Part shown: one piece after another, positions 45,306 to 54,043 of the stretch | Numbering within the stretch: the stretch's first letter is position 1 | Layout: each line of letters opens with the position of its first letter | Program-made: the position numbers and the translations under genes | The notes under the pieces: model-generated | Told to the model about the DNA's origin: nothing | Database searches by the model: none | The model's input: the letters and a program-made list of their open reading frames with translations, nothing else | From: Dysgonomonas sp. 521 | GTDB taxonomy: Bacteria; Bacteroidota; Bacteroidia; Bacteroidales; Dysgonomonadaceae | Direction of reading: 5' to 3' | Assembly (NCBI RefSeq): GCF_010501055.1 | Contig: NZ_QVMO01000008.1 | Coordinates: 123,760-187,759 of the forward strand | Length of the DNA: 64,000 nt

Positions 45306-46976
45306 TTATTTATCCCAAAATACAAATGGGCTCGCCAAATTGGTTTTCTGCTCTATATTCGAATTTAACGTAATTTCTGAAACGTTCGGATAATAGAGTG
45401 ACCGTGGGAATGAAGCAAATTTCAACAATGGCACTTGTTCGGGAGATCGGTCGGCAACTACAAGGTTAACACCATAACCAGGATTTTGTGTCTTTGATGG
45501 GTCAAATAACGTTGGATAACCCGTACGCCTGTAATCGGTATAAGTATCGATAGGACTCATAAAACCGGCAATCCACTTCTGTGTCATAACTATCCTCATC
45601 TTTCCTTCAGCATTGGCTGCATCGTATTTTGCCAGCACAGATGTAATGTACGCGTCTCTATCATCGTCTGTTAACTCAGGAACTGTTGGTTGTTTTTCGA
45701 CAACAGTATTCACATGAGCAAAAGCAGCAGTGATTCCTTCCTTTAGCAGCGCCTTGGCATCTCCGCCAGTTTCTCCTGCTAGAACCAGTTCGGCAAGCAT
45801 AAATTTAAGAGCCTGATAAGTAATTATTTTGGTTGGCGCAACACCTGTTCCTGTTTTTAAAGAAACAGCACCACCCTTACCGTTATCGTACTTACCTCCG
45901 TTTGCATAAATTCCGACTTTTGTGAAAGAACCGTCGTTGGAACTTGAATTGTTTGGCCCATTCGAAGCAAAGAACATGGATAAGAAGTTCCCGTTCCGGT
46001 ATTCGTACGGATTTGCGGGTTCTGTTCCTGTACTTAGCTGATTAACGAAATAATAAGGAACACGTGGGTCTTTTATACCAGCAAACGGGTTGTCTGTGGT
46101 ATTATAAGTTTGTCCCATCATCGTTTCATAAAAATATGGGCTTATGTAGAATGTATGCTGCCCGGTATAAAATCCTGACGCACGGAAAGCCGGATGGCGC
46201 ATATCGGAAGGACTCGTTTTTTCGTTATACCAGAATTCAAAATCTTCACCCGAAGCAATAAAGTTATTGGCGCTGACCAAGGCATTAAATTTGGCTTGCC
46301 AATCGGAGATATCCGCTTTTACCTTACGTGTTTGCAACAGCATTTTCAACTGGATCGTATTATTCAATCTTATCCATTTGTCTACATTGCCACCATAAAA
46401 GAAATCATCAGAGCCCGGCTTTACGATATTTAACGCATCTTTATTTTGCAGATCGGATTTAGCCTCGTCTAAAAGCACAAACAACGCATTGTAAATATCT
46501 TTACCTGAATCTACTTTAGGTTCGTTAATCCCTACCACATTATATTCCGAGTAAGGAATATCTCCCCACAGGTCTACCATTGTAGCAACAGTATATGCTT
46601 TCAGTGTTTTCCCTATACCTGCATAAATCAAATTACCGTCAAGTTCGGCATAATCAATTAACGCGTCCAAATCTTTCAGTGTATAGAGATAAAAGGTATT
46701 CCACGAGTTGTACGTATTATTGTCTTGCATATCTATCCCATAGTTCTGCGATTCACGCGATACCGATTGATGCATGACTGACGAAAGGACAGTTCCGAGA
46801 TAATTACCTTGGCCCATTGCTCCTGCCAGTTGAGTTTCACTGAATGAGAGTATTTGCGACAATACAGGGGCTGTTGGTTTATTGGGATCCTCATTTATAT
46901 CGAGCCATCCTTTTGTGCAACTTCCCAGAAGCACTCCAACAAATAAAACCAATACTATTTTTTTTATATTTTTCAT
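45306..46976 (-). CDS. SusD/RagB-family lipoprotein (SusD-like_2 type)
   Basis: 556 residues from the ATG at 46976, chosen because it opens the lipoprotein signal MKNIKKIVLVLFVGVLLGSC; an in-frame TTG 12 bp earlier is less likely. Family features include DINEDPNKPTAPVLSQIL after the signal, helical TPR-like segments (AGIGKTLKAYTVATMVDLWGDIPYSEY) and a C-terminal YYPNVSEITLNSNI-type ending. SusD proteins form the lid over the SusC channel and capture ligand at the cell surface. The gene lies 12 bp after susC. The ligand is not predictable; there is no glycoside hydrolase beside it. Confidence 0.93.
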   Translation of the reverse strand: MKNIKKIVLVLFVGVLLGSCTKGWLDINEDPNKPTAPVLSQILSFSETQLAGAMGQGNYLGTVLSSVMHQSVSRESQNYGIDMQDNNTYNSWNTFYLYTLKDLDALIDYAELDGNLIYAGIGKTLKAYTVATMVDLWGDIPYSEYNVVGINEPKVDSGKDIYNALFVLLDEAKSDLQNKDALNIVKPGSDDFFYGGNVDKWIRLNNTIQLKMLLQTRKVKADISDWQAKFNALVSANNFIASGEDFEFWYNEKTSPSDMRHPAFRASGFYTGQHTFYISPYFYETMMGQTYNTTDNPFAGIKDPRVPYYFVNQLSTGTEPANPYEYRNGNFLSMFFASNGPNNSSSNDGSFTKVGIYANGGKYDNGKGGAVSLKTGTGVAPTKIITYQALKFMLAELVLAGETGGDAKALLKEGITAAFAHVNTVVEKQPTVPELTDDDRDAYITSVLAKYDAANAEGKMRIVMTQKWIAGFMSPIDTYTDYRRTGYPTLFDPSKTQNPGYGVNLVVADRSPEQVPLLKFASFPRSLYYPNVSEITLNSNIEQKTNLASPFVFWDK

Positions 46977-46988
46977 ATTAATTGCCAA

Positions 46989-49900
46989 TTAGAATGTTAA
47001 TTTAACGTTAAATCCTATTCTTCTTGCTGTAGGCGCAGTTTCCCTTTCAATACCCTGTGCATTACCCGCACCAAAAGAATTGGAACTTGGGTCGAATTTT
47101 GTGTATTTTGGTATTCCGGGAGCATAGTACCATAAGTTTCTCCCGATAACAGAGACTGTTGCTGAACCTATAAATGTTTTTTTCAACCAGGCAGCAGGAA
47201 TGTCATACCCTAAAGTTATCTCATTCAAGCGGAATACTGTCGCGTCGAATGTTTGAAACTCGTGCACACCATTCATAGCAAATGTAGGATTGGTTCCACT
47301 TGACGCAAACCATAGCTCGTTTTCAGACATCTGTACCGTATTCATTATCCTGTTTCCACTAGCATCCAATAACGGTTTTTGAGTGTCAGGATCGGCTAAA
47401 ACTCCATATAGGACACGGGTTCCCAAACGATTTTCTGTATCTCTTGTAACACCACGTCCCAACAGATCAGACACTGTACCGGATATTATTTTGCCACCAA
47501 AGCTTGCATCAAACATAGCGCTGAGAGTAAAGCCTTTGTAAGAAAATGTATTTGTAATTGTCAATTTACTATCAGGATATGGATCGCCTAAATCAATCCA
47601 TTCTGAAGCCTCCATATAAGTACCGGTATTTGGATTTATAAGCGGCGTTCCGTCTTCGTCCCGCGCAATTCCCGAACCGCGCAAATATCCGTAAGAATAG
47701 CCCGGTTTAATGAGGATCTGAGGCTCGGATGATGAATTGGTTGAAATCGTCATTTGATCCAGTCCACCTGTCAGTTCAACAACTTTATTGACATTTTTGG
47801 TAAAGACTCCATAGATATGCCATCTGAAAGAATTTCTCAATTCAACAGGAACCAGGGTGAGCCCCATTTCTATTCCTTTATTTGTCATCTTCCCAAAATT
47901 GGTATAATAAGCAGATGAACCTGTCGAACGCGCCAAACTAACTGAAGCTATTTGATCGGTCATTGTTTGATGATACCAAGTAAAATCAAGTCCTGCTCTA
48001 CCTCCAAAAAACAATAATTCGGTTCCAAACTCATATTCGGTCTTAAATTCCGGTTTTAATTCCGGATCGTACAAAGTGGTTGGCAAATACATTAACGGCT
48101 TTCCACCGAATGTGCCGTTCGGCCCAAAAGCCCCATTTACAGCATAAGGTGATGCATCGTTACCTACTCGTCCCCAACTGGCACGGAGTTTACCAAAACT
48201 CAAAGCACTATCTTCGATCCCAAAGGCTTCGCTGAAAACGAAAGAACCTGAGAAAGATGGATAGAAATAGCTGTTATTCTTTACCGGCAACGTAGAGGAG
48301 TGGTCGTTACGCAATGTGAAATTAAAAAATGCATAATTTTTATAATTCAGTGAGATGTCGGTATACAATGCCCACAATCTTCTCTTCATATTCCTCGTAT
48401 TATCAATATCTGCTGTTTGTTCCTCCGTATTGCTAATATTATAAATCCCTTTATAGATCATCTTATTACCAACTAGTTGCGTCTGAACAGTTTTACGTTG
48501 ATTGGCATTATGACCAAACACCGCCCTCAAATCAAGATCTTCTATAATCTTGTGTTTGAATGTAAGATTGAAATTCGACTCAAACTCCTCCGACTTATAG
48601 TTATCATCTGTAATTTGTCCTTGCCCAACAAAACCGCTAGGTCCTGTCGAACCGATATTTATGACTTGTTTACGATCCATTCTATAATGGTTCAAACCAT
48701 ACTGATAATAAGCAGACAACCATTTTGTAATATCATAACTTACATTAACAGTCGCTGTAATACGTTCCTGCTCTGAAGTAATTTTATTGTTCTTCCACGA
48801 CCACAAAGGATTGTCGACAGAAGAGCCACTGAAAGCCATAAGACTTGATCCATCAAGTTTCTCATAAGGCAATCCTGCGGCATCAACGTTACGTGGCATT
48901 AACATAGTACGGGCAAAAGAGCTAACTGACCCCCCATAATTTCCGGCTCCGAAGAATGGGCCGCTCTGGTTGGTTTTGGAGTAGGCTAGTGTACCTCCCA
49001 CAACAATACCATTATCTAATTTCTGGTTACCGCCTACACTGAATGAAGTACGGTCAAATTCGGAATGAGGGACTATCCCATCCTGCTGAATATATGATAC
49101 GGTAGTACTGAAACTTCCTTTATCGTTGTAGCTTATCACATTTACCGAATTATCAAATATACCACCTGTATTGAATAGGTCTTTTACATTATTCGGGTAA
49201 GCCTGATAAGGCATTGTTGCATCCATATCAGGATAAGCCTTAAGATAATCAGGATATGTAGGAATGGTTGCCAGAGAACCAAAAGCAGGCCCCCAAGAAC
49301 CATTTGCATTAGAATATGTAAAATTGGAACCTTGCCCATACATATTCTGATATTTAGGTAATGAAGCGATATTCTCTACAGAGTATGATGAAGCAAGTGT
49401 TACTTCAAGTTTTTTCTGAGAAGGGCGTGCTCTTTTACTTCCCGATTTAGTTGTTATCAACACAACACCATTGGCAGCACGGCTTCCATACAGGGCAGCG
49501 GCGGCAGCCCCTTTCAGCACATCCATTGATGCGATGTCATTCGGGTCGAGCGTAGAAATACCTGTTCCGTAAGCTCCAGCAGTTGTTAACCTGTTACCTG
49601 TTTCGATTTGGGGATTGTTGTAAGGAATACCATCCACAACATAGAGTGGCTCATTGGAGCCATAAAACGAAGTAGCTCCTCTGACCTGAACCTTCGTAGC
49701 ACTACCTGGGGTTGACGATGATGAAGCTATATGAACTCCAGGTATTTTACCACTCAATGAGCGGAACAAATCCGGTTCTGCTTTTAGAACAGCTTCTTTC
49801 GGATCAACTACCGATTGTGCGAAACCCACAGACCTTGGGGAGCGGTTAATACCCATTGCTCCTACAATCTCTACTTCCGCCAAAGCTGTATCGTCATTCT

Positions 49901-50180
49901 TCATAACCACTTTCATATCTTGGGCGGCTGTTGCTTCTACCGGCTGCATCCCAACCAGTGAGAAAACCAAGGTATTACGTCCTTCAGGAACATTAATACC
50001 AAAAGTACCATCAACTTCTGTTATTGTACCAACAGTTGTTCCTTTAACAACGACCGAAGCACCAATAACCGGTTCACCAATATCGTCTACAACGACACCG
50101 GTTACACGAGTTGTTTGCGCTGTAATAAATCCTATGCTTAGCAATAAGCAGGATAAAATCAACATCACTCTTTTCTTCAT
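46989..50180 (-). CDS. SusC/RagA-family TonB-dependent outer-membrane transporter
   Basis: 1,063 residues. Signal peptide (KKRVMLILSCLLLSIGFITAQ), then a carboxypeptidase-regulatory-like beta domain (TRVTGVVVDDIGEPVIGASV, to about residue 95), then the plug (LFRSLSGKIPGVHIASSSS; VQVRGATSFYGSNEPLYVVDG; DVLKGAAAAALYGSRAANGV), and the 22-strand barrel ending ARRIGFNVKLTF. With SusD it takes up an oligomeric nutrient using TonB energy. It is the first gene of the operon, with a strong promoter about 100 bp upstream. No anti-sigma or hybrid two-component regulator lies next to it. Confidence 0.96.
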   Translation of the reverse strand: MKKRVMLILSCLLLSIGFITAQTTRVTGVVVDDIGEPVIGASVVVKGTTVGTITEVDGTFGINVPEGRNTLVFSLVGMQPVEATAAQDMKVVMKNDDTALAEVEIVGAMGINRSPRSVGFAQSVVDPKEAVLKAEPDLFRSLSGKIPGVHIASSSSTPGSATKVQVRGATSFYGSNEPLYVVDGIPYNNPQIETGNRLTTAGAYGTGISTLDPNDIASMDVLKGAAAAALYGSRAANGVVLITTKSGSKRARPSQKKLEVTLASSYSVENIASLPKYQNMYGQGSNFTYSNANGSWGPAFGSLATIPTYPDYLKAYPDMDATMPYQAYPNNVKDLFNTGGIFDNSVNVISYNDKGSFSTTVSYIQQDGIVPHSEFDRTSFSVGGNQKLDNGIVVGGTLAYSKTNQSGPFFGAGNYGGSVSSFARTMLMPRNVDAAGLPYEKLDGSSLMAFSGSSVDNPLWSWKNNKITSEQERITATVNVSYDITKWLSAYYQYGLNHYRMDRKQVINIGSTGPSGFVGQGQITDDNYKSEEFESNFNLTFKHKIIEDLDLRAVFGHNANQRKTVQTQLVGNKMIYKGIYNISNTEEQTADIDNTRNMKRRLWALYTDISLNYKNYAFFNFTLRNDHSSTLPVKNNSYFYPSFSGSFVFSEAFGIEDSALSFGKLRASWGRVGNDASPYAVNGAFGPNGTFGGKPLMYLPTTLYDPELKPEFKTEYEFGTELLFFGGRAGLDFTWYHQTMTDQIASVSLARSTGSSAYYTNFGKMTNKGIEMGLTLVPVELRNSFRWHIYGVFTKNVNKVVELTGGLDQMTISTNSSSEPQILIKPGYSYGYLRGSGIARDEDGTPLINPNTGTYMEASEWIDLGDPYPDSKLTITNTFSYKGFTLSAMFDASFGGKIISGTVSDLLGRGVTRDTENRLGTRVLYGVLADPDTQKPLLDASGNRIMNTVQMSENELWFASSGTNPTFAMNGVHEFQTFDATVFRLNEITLGYDIPAAWLKKTFIGSATVSVIGRNLWYYAPGIPKYTKFDPSSNSFGAGNAQGIERETAPTARRIGFNVKLTF

Positions 50181-50285
50181 ACAAACACTACTTTTAATTA
50201 TAAATTAAAACTTCAAATCGACACTATCCATTTAACACTTTGATGCGATATTGGACGTTTTAGCATCAGTTTGCTTTTTGATATG

Positions 50286-50316
50286 CAAATTTAGACAATT
50301 TTCACGAAAAAACAAA
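50286..50316 (-). promoter_or_regulatory. Promoter of the SusC/SusD operon
   Basis: TTTG (50313-50316), a 19-bp spacer and TAAATTTG (50286-50293) on the minus strand, an exact consensus match, with a leader of about 100 nt before susC. Confidence 0.8.
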
Positions 50317-50617
50317 CATTGAATTAATTTATATAAATTTTGACATTTTGAAAGCATATATATACAAAAATGCAGACAAACGAGCATATAAAGAGAGACC
50401 TAATGTTAAATAACGAACATATTGAAAGGCAATTACAGTCTAAACCAAGAATACGGCTAGTAAACAGCGATTTGCTGTTCTATGAAAAACAAAGATTTAA
50501 CACTTTTTTTTAGCGTTTTGTAAAAATAAGAAAAGAGCCACAATAGTCATCGTTTTCCCTGTCATAAATTTATAAAAACCACACTAGTAGAACAAATAGT
50601 CAGGAAATACAGACAAT
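50317..50617. other. Non-coding spacer between feoAB and the SusC/SusD promoter
   Basis: About 300 bp of A/T-rich sequence downstream of feoAB. No clear terminator, ORF or repeat was seen. Confidence 0.4.
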
Positions 50618-53098
50618 TTAGAACAAACTTCCAACCTGATAAACAACAAATGAGATAATCCAGGCTAACATCGTTGTATAAATGATACTAAAAATGCCCC
50701 ATTTCCATGAACCGGACTCTTCTTTTATAGCAGCAATAGTGGCGACACATGGAAAGTAAATCAAGACAAAAAGCAACAAACTGACAACAACCAAAGGAGT
50801 AAACACAGGTAAGCCATCAGCCTGCTTTTCCGCAGTCAAACGAGATTCCAAGGATTCCTGATTCTCCGAACTTCCGGTATATAACACACCCAGCGTACTC
50901 ACCACCACCTCTTTAGCAGCCATACCAGAGAGCAAACTGACACTGATTTTCCAGTCAAAGCCAAGTGGTCTCATAACAGGCTCGATAGCTTTCCCTATAC
51001 GGCCAATATACGAATCTTCCTGATGATCTATATTCCGCCGTTCTTCTATCTCCACTATACGGGTATCCTTTTCATCGTAAGCTATATCATTCTGCTGCTC
51101 TACCTGAGCCACCATATCGTCATATTTTGCTTCCCGCTCCTTATCGAGAGGAAAATAACCTAAAAACCATATTATAATAGATGCAATAAGGATGACTCCT
51201 CCCATCTTGCGTAAATATTGCTGGGATTTGTCCCACATATGTATAGCTACCGATCTTGCCGTAGGCATACGATACGGAGGTAGTTCCATAACAAAAGGCG
51301 TATCTTCCTTAGGGAAAAGGAAACGCTTAAACAGGCGGGCAGAAAAGACTGCTATCAATATGCCCGTAAAATATAAGCCGAACAAGACAAAACTTGCATA
51401 CGATTTAAAAAAGACCCCGACAAACAGCAGGTAAACAGGCAAGCGCGCGCTACACGACATAAAGGGGTTTATCAACATCGTTATCATACGGCTGTTGCGG
51501 CTCTCGATAGTCCTTGTAGACAAGATAGCCGGCACATTGCAACCAAAACCCATAACCAACGGGATAAACGACTTACCGTGCAGGCCCATTTTGTGCATCA
51601 CCTTATCCATTATAAAGGCCGCCCGTGCCATATAGCCCGAATCTTCCATAAAGGAAATAAATGCATATAATATCAGGATATTGGGCAAGAAGACTATTAC
51701 CCCTCCAACTCCGCCTATAATCCCATCTACCAATAAGTCTTTAAGCATACCATTCGCCATATTGCCACGTACAAGGTCGCCCAGTGCGCCAACCCCGCTT
51801 TCTATCCACTCCATGGGATACCCGCCTAAACGGAATGTACATTCAAACATGATCCACATAAAAAGGAAAAAGATAGGAAAACCAAGGTATTTATTGGTAA
51901 CCACAGCATCTATCACGCGCGTAACATCGGACTCTACCAACTTTTCTTTCAAGGTCTGTTTCAATCCTCCCGCAACGAAACCATAACGGGCATTCGTTAA
52001 GACCGACTCCGTATCCTCCTTTAAGGTCTCCTCTATGTACCTTACCTCAGCGTCCCTTAAGGCATAGATATCTTTCGCGTTTGGCAAAGAACTTACATAT
52101 TTATCTATATCTTCATCTTTTTCTAACAACTTAACAGAGATATAGCGTCTGGGAAAAGCTAACTGATTTTTTTTATCTTTTTCCAGAAGTATATTTAATT
52201 TGCTTACCGAATTTTCGACCACATTGCCATAATACACATGCACACGGCGCACAACAGGCTCATTTCCTTCATAAACACGGATTACTGCGTCAAACAGGTC
52301 TCCGATACCCAAGCCCGACTTTGCAACTGTAGGAACGATAGGAATACCGATCATTTCCGACAAGCTCCGATAATCAAATTCACTACCGGTCTCTTGCAAC
52401 TCATCATACATATTGAGGGCGATCACAGCAGGGACTTCCATATCGATAAGCTCTGTTGTAAGATAGAGATTGCGCTCCAGATTAGAAGCCGCCACTATAT
52501 TTATTACCACATCAGGCTGATCTTCGACAATATGCCTCCGCACAAACAATTCTTCGGGTGTATATGCCGAAAGTGAATATGTTCCGGGCAGATCCACAAT
52601 ATGGAAAGTATATCCTCCATGTTTAAACTTCCCCTCTTTTGAATCCACTGTTACACCGCCATAGTTCCCCACATGTTCGTGGGCGCCAGAGGCTATATTA
52701 AACAAGGACGTTTTTCCGGCATTCGGATTCCCCACCAACGCTACCGTAATTATCTTCTTATTTTCAAAATGAGGCTTATGAGACTGGGCGTGTATTTCTT
52801 CCGATTCGGAATGCTGAAAAGATACGGTATTATGAACATTATGCAATGTAGATTCTTCTTTCTTATTTCGGGTATCAGAATACACCACCTCTATAAGCCT
52901 TGCCTCACTCCTACGAAGCGAAACCTCATAATCCATTATCTTATATTTGATGGGATCCTTAAGCGGTGCGTTCAGTATAACTTTAATTGTCTTACCTCTA
53001 ATAAAACCCATCTCAAGAATACGCTTACGAAAGGCGCCGCTACCGTTGACCCGGACAATAACACCTTTCTCTCCCGTTTTCAAATCAGATAAAAGCAT
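50618..53098 (-). CDS. feoB: Ferrous iron transporter, FeoA-FeoB fusion
   Basis: 826 residues. Residues 1 to about 74 are an SH3-like FeoA domain (LSDLKTGEKGVIVRVNG; ILEMGFIRGKTIKVI), joined by a His- and Ser-rich linker (about 80-112) to the FeoB G domain: G1 GNPNAGKTS (123-131), G3 DLPGTYSL (169-176) and G4 NMYDE. The membrane part follows with the Gate motifs (FMEDSGYMARAAFIMDKVMHKMGLHGKSFIPLVMG; NPFMSCSARLPVYLL) and an insertion of charged residues around 660-700. It imports Fe2+ across the inner membrane under low-oxygen conditions. Fused FeoAB is common in Bacteroidota. It is monocistronic here. Confidence 0.97.
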   Translation of the reverse strand: MLLSDLKTGEKGVIVRVNGSGAFRKRILEMGFIRGKTIKVILNAPLKDPIKYKIMDYEVSLRRSEARLIEVVYSDTRNKKEESTLHNVHNTVSFQHSESEEIHAQSHKPHFENKKIITVALVGNPNAGKTSLFNIASGAHEHVGNYGGVTVDSKEGKFKHGGYTFHIVDLPGTYSLSAYTPEELFVRRHIVEDQPDVVINIVAASNLERNLYLTTELIDMEVPAVIALNMYDELQETGSEFDYRSLSEMIGIPIVPTVAKSGLGIGDLFDAVIRVYEGNEPVVRRVHVYYGNVVENSVSKLNILLEKDKKNQLAFPRRYISVKLLEKDEDIDKYVSSLPNAKDIYALRDAEVRYIEETLKEDTESVLTNARYGFVAGGLKQTLKEKLVESDVTRVIDAVVTNKYLGFPIFFLFMWIMFECTFRLGGYPMEWIESGVGALGDLVRGNMANGMLKDLLVDGIIGGVGGVIVFLPNILILYAFISFMEDSGYMARAAFIMDKVMHKMGLHGKSFIPLVMGFGCNVPAILSTRTIESRNSRMITMLINPFMSCSARLPVYLLFVGVFFKSYASFVLFGLYFTGILIAVFSARLFKRFLFPKEDTPFVMELPPYRMPTARSVAIHMWDKSQQYLRKMGGVILIASIIIWFLGYFPLDKEREAKYDDMVAQVEQQNDIAYDEKDTRIVEIEERRNIDHQEDSYIGRIGKAIEPVMRPLGFDWKISVSLLSGMAAKEVVVSTLGVLYTGSSENQESLESRLTAEKQADGLPVFTPLVVVSLLLFVLIYFPCVATIAAIKEESGSWKWGIFSIIYTTMLAWIISFVVYQVGSLF

Positions 53099-54043
53099 AA
53101 TCTATTTCCTTCTTATATTTTAGGGATACAAAGATGCGTATTTTTATCTGAAAAGAGAAAGAAAAACAACCTTTATTTAGAATGAGTATAAAAAAGGATT
53201 TCGAATACTTCTGGCATTCAGCCTGTTTCTTTCGGGATACACTGAAGGAAGTATATATCAAAAGCCTGTTATCCCATGCCCAACACAGAATCCACGAAGA
53301 AGCGTGCCCAGAATTGAATCAGCGATCGTCGAAGCGAAGGCGGACCAAAGTCGGCGAAACCGAAGGGCAGCATAGAATTACATTCTATTTTTGCCATGTA
53401 CTCAACCCCAGACTTATAAAAAAAATCAGATATGGATATTTTTAGAGAAACCAATGCGTAAGAGAAGTGTTTTCAATGACAAAACTCAAGAATCTACTTT
53501 CACAAGCAAACAAATGAGGTAAAACACTTGTTAGTTTAAAGATAAGAGTCATTGCAGGATAATAAATGCCCAATAAATCCTTTAGTCACTCCTCTCTTGC
53601 ATTGGTATATATTTTTGATTCGTATCAGCAAAACCAGAACATACTTATAAAACACTAAGATTTTAATTAATTTACCTCTTATATTACTTTGAATGTTATC
53701 TTTTTGGGCTTCTTCGTTTTACAGGTAGTAAAATTAATGTATAGTCCTTTTCTTTTTCAATAATGAAGATTTGATACGTCGTATTTATACAGTTTGCAAA
53801 GATTAATAAAAATAATTCCTCTTTTATTATTCTTCACAAAAATAAAACTAAATTTTTTATTTAACAAGCATATTCCATCAATTTATTAAAAAAAAGTTTT
53901 AAATCCGGATTAATCTATTTCATTATCTTTGTATCCGATTTAATTAAGGTCTCCGGCCTATATATTACTTTGACTTATATAACAATAAATAGATAGTTAT
54001 ATTATAAAAACAGACTCTAAATACTTACATATTACTAAACATA
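53099..54043. other. Non-coding spacer with a GC-rich patch
   Basis: 945 bp between divergent feoAB and mutS2. At about 53270-53390 is a GC-richer stretch (GTCGAAGCGAAGGCGGACC; GGCGAAACCGAAGGGCAGC) unlike its A/T-rich surroundings; short frames cross it on both strands but none look like a protein. An inverted pair AAGTGTTTT / AAAACACTT spans about 53465-53533. The remainder is A/T-rich and featureless apart from the mutS2 -7 box. Confidence 0.4.
53924..53931 (+). promoter_or_regulatory. -7 box upstream of mutS2
   Basis: TATCTTTG matches TAnnTTTG, 113 bp before the GTG start codon. A T-rich -33 region is not an exact match. Confidence 0.45.

Noticed and set aside
53182..53454. Short frames on both strands in the feoAB-mutS2 spacer
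   Set aside because: Composition follows a GC-rich patch, neither product has recognisable features and they overlap each other; not called as genes.
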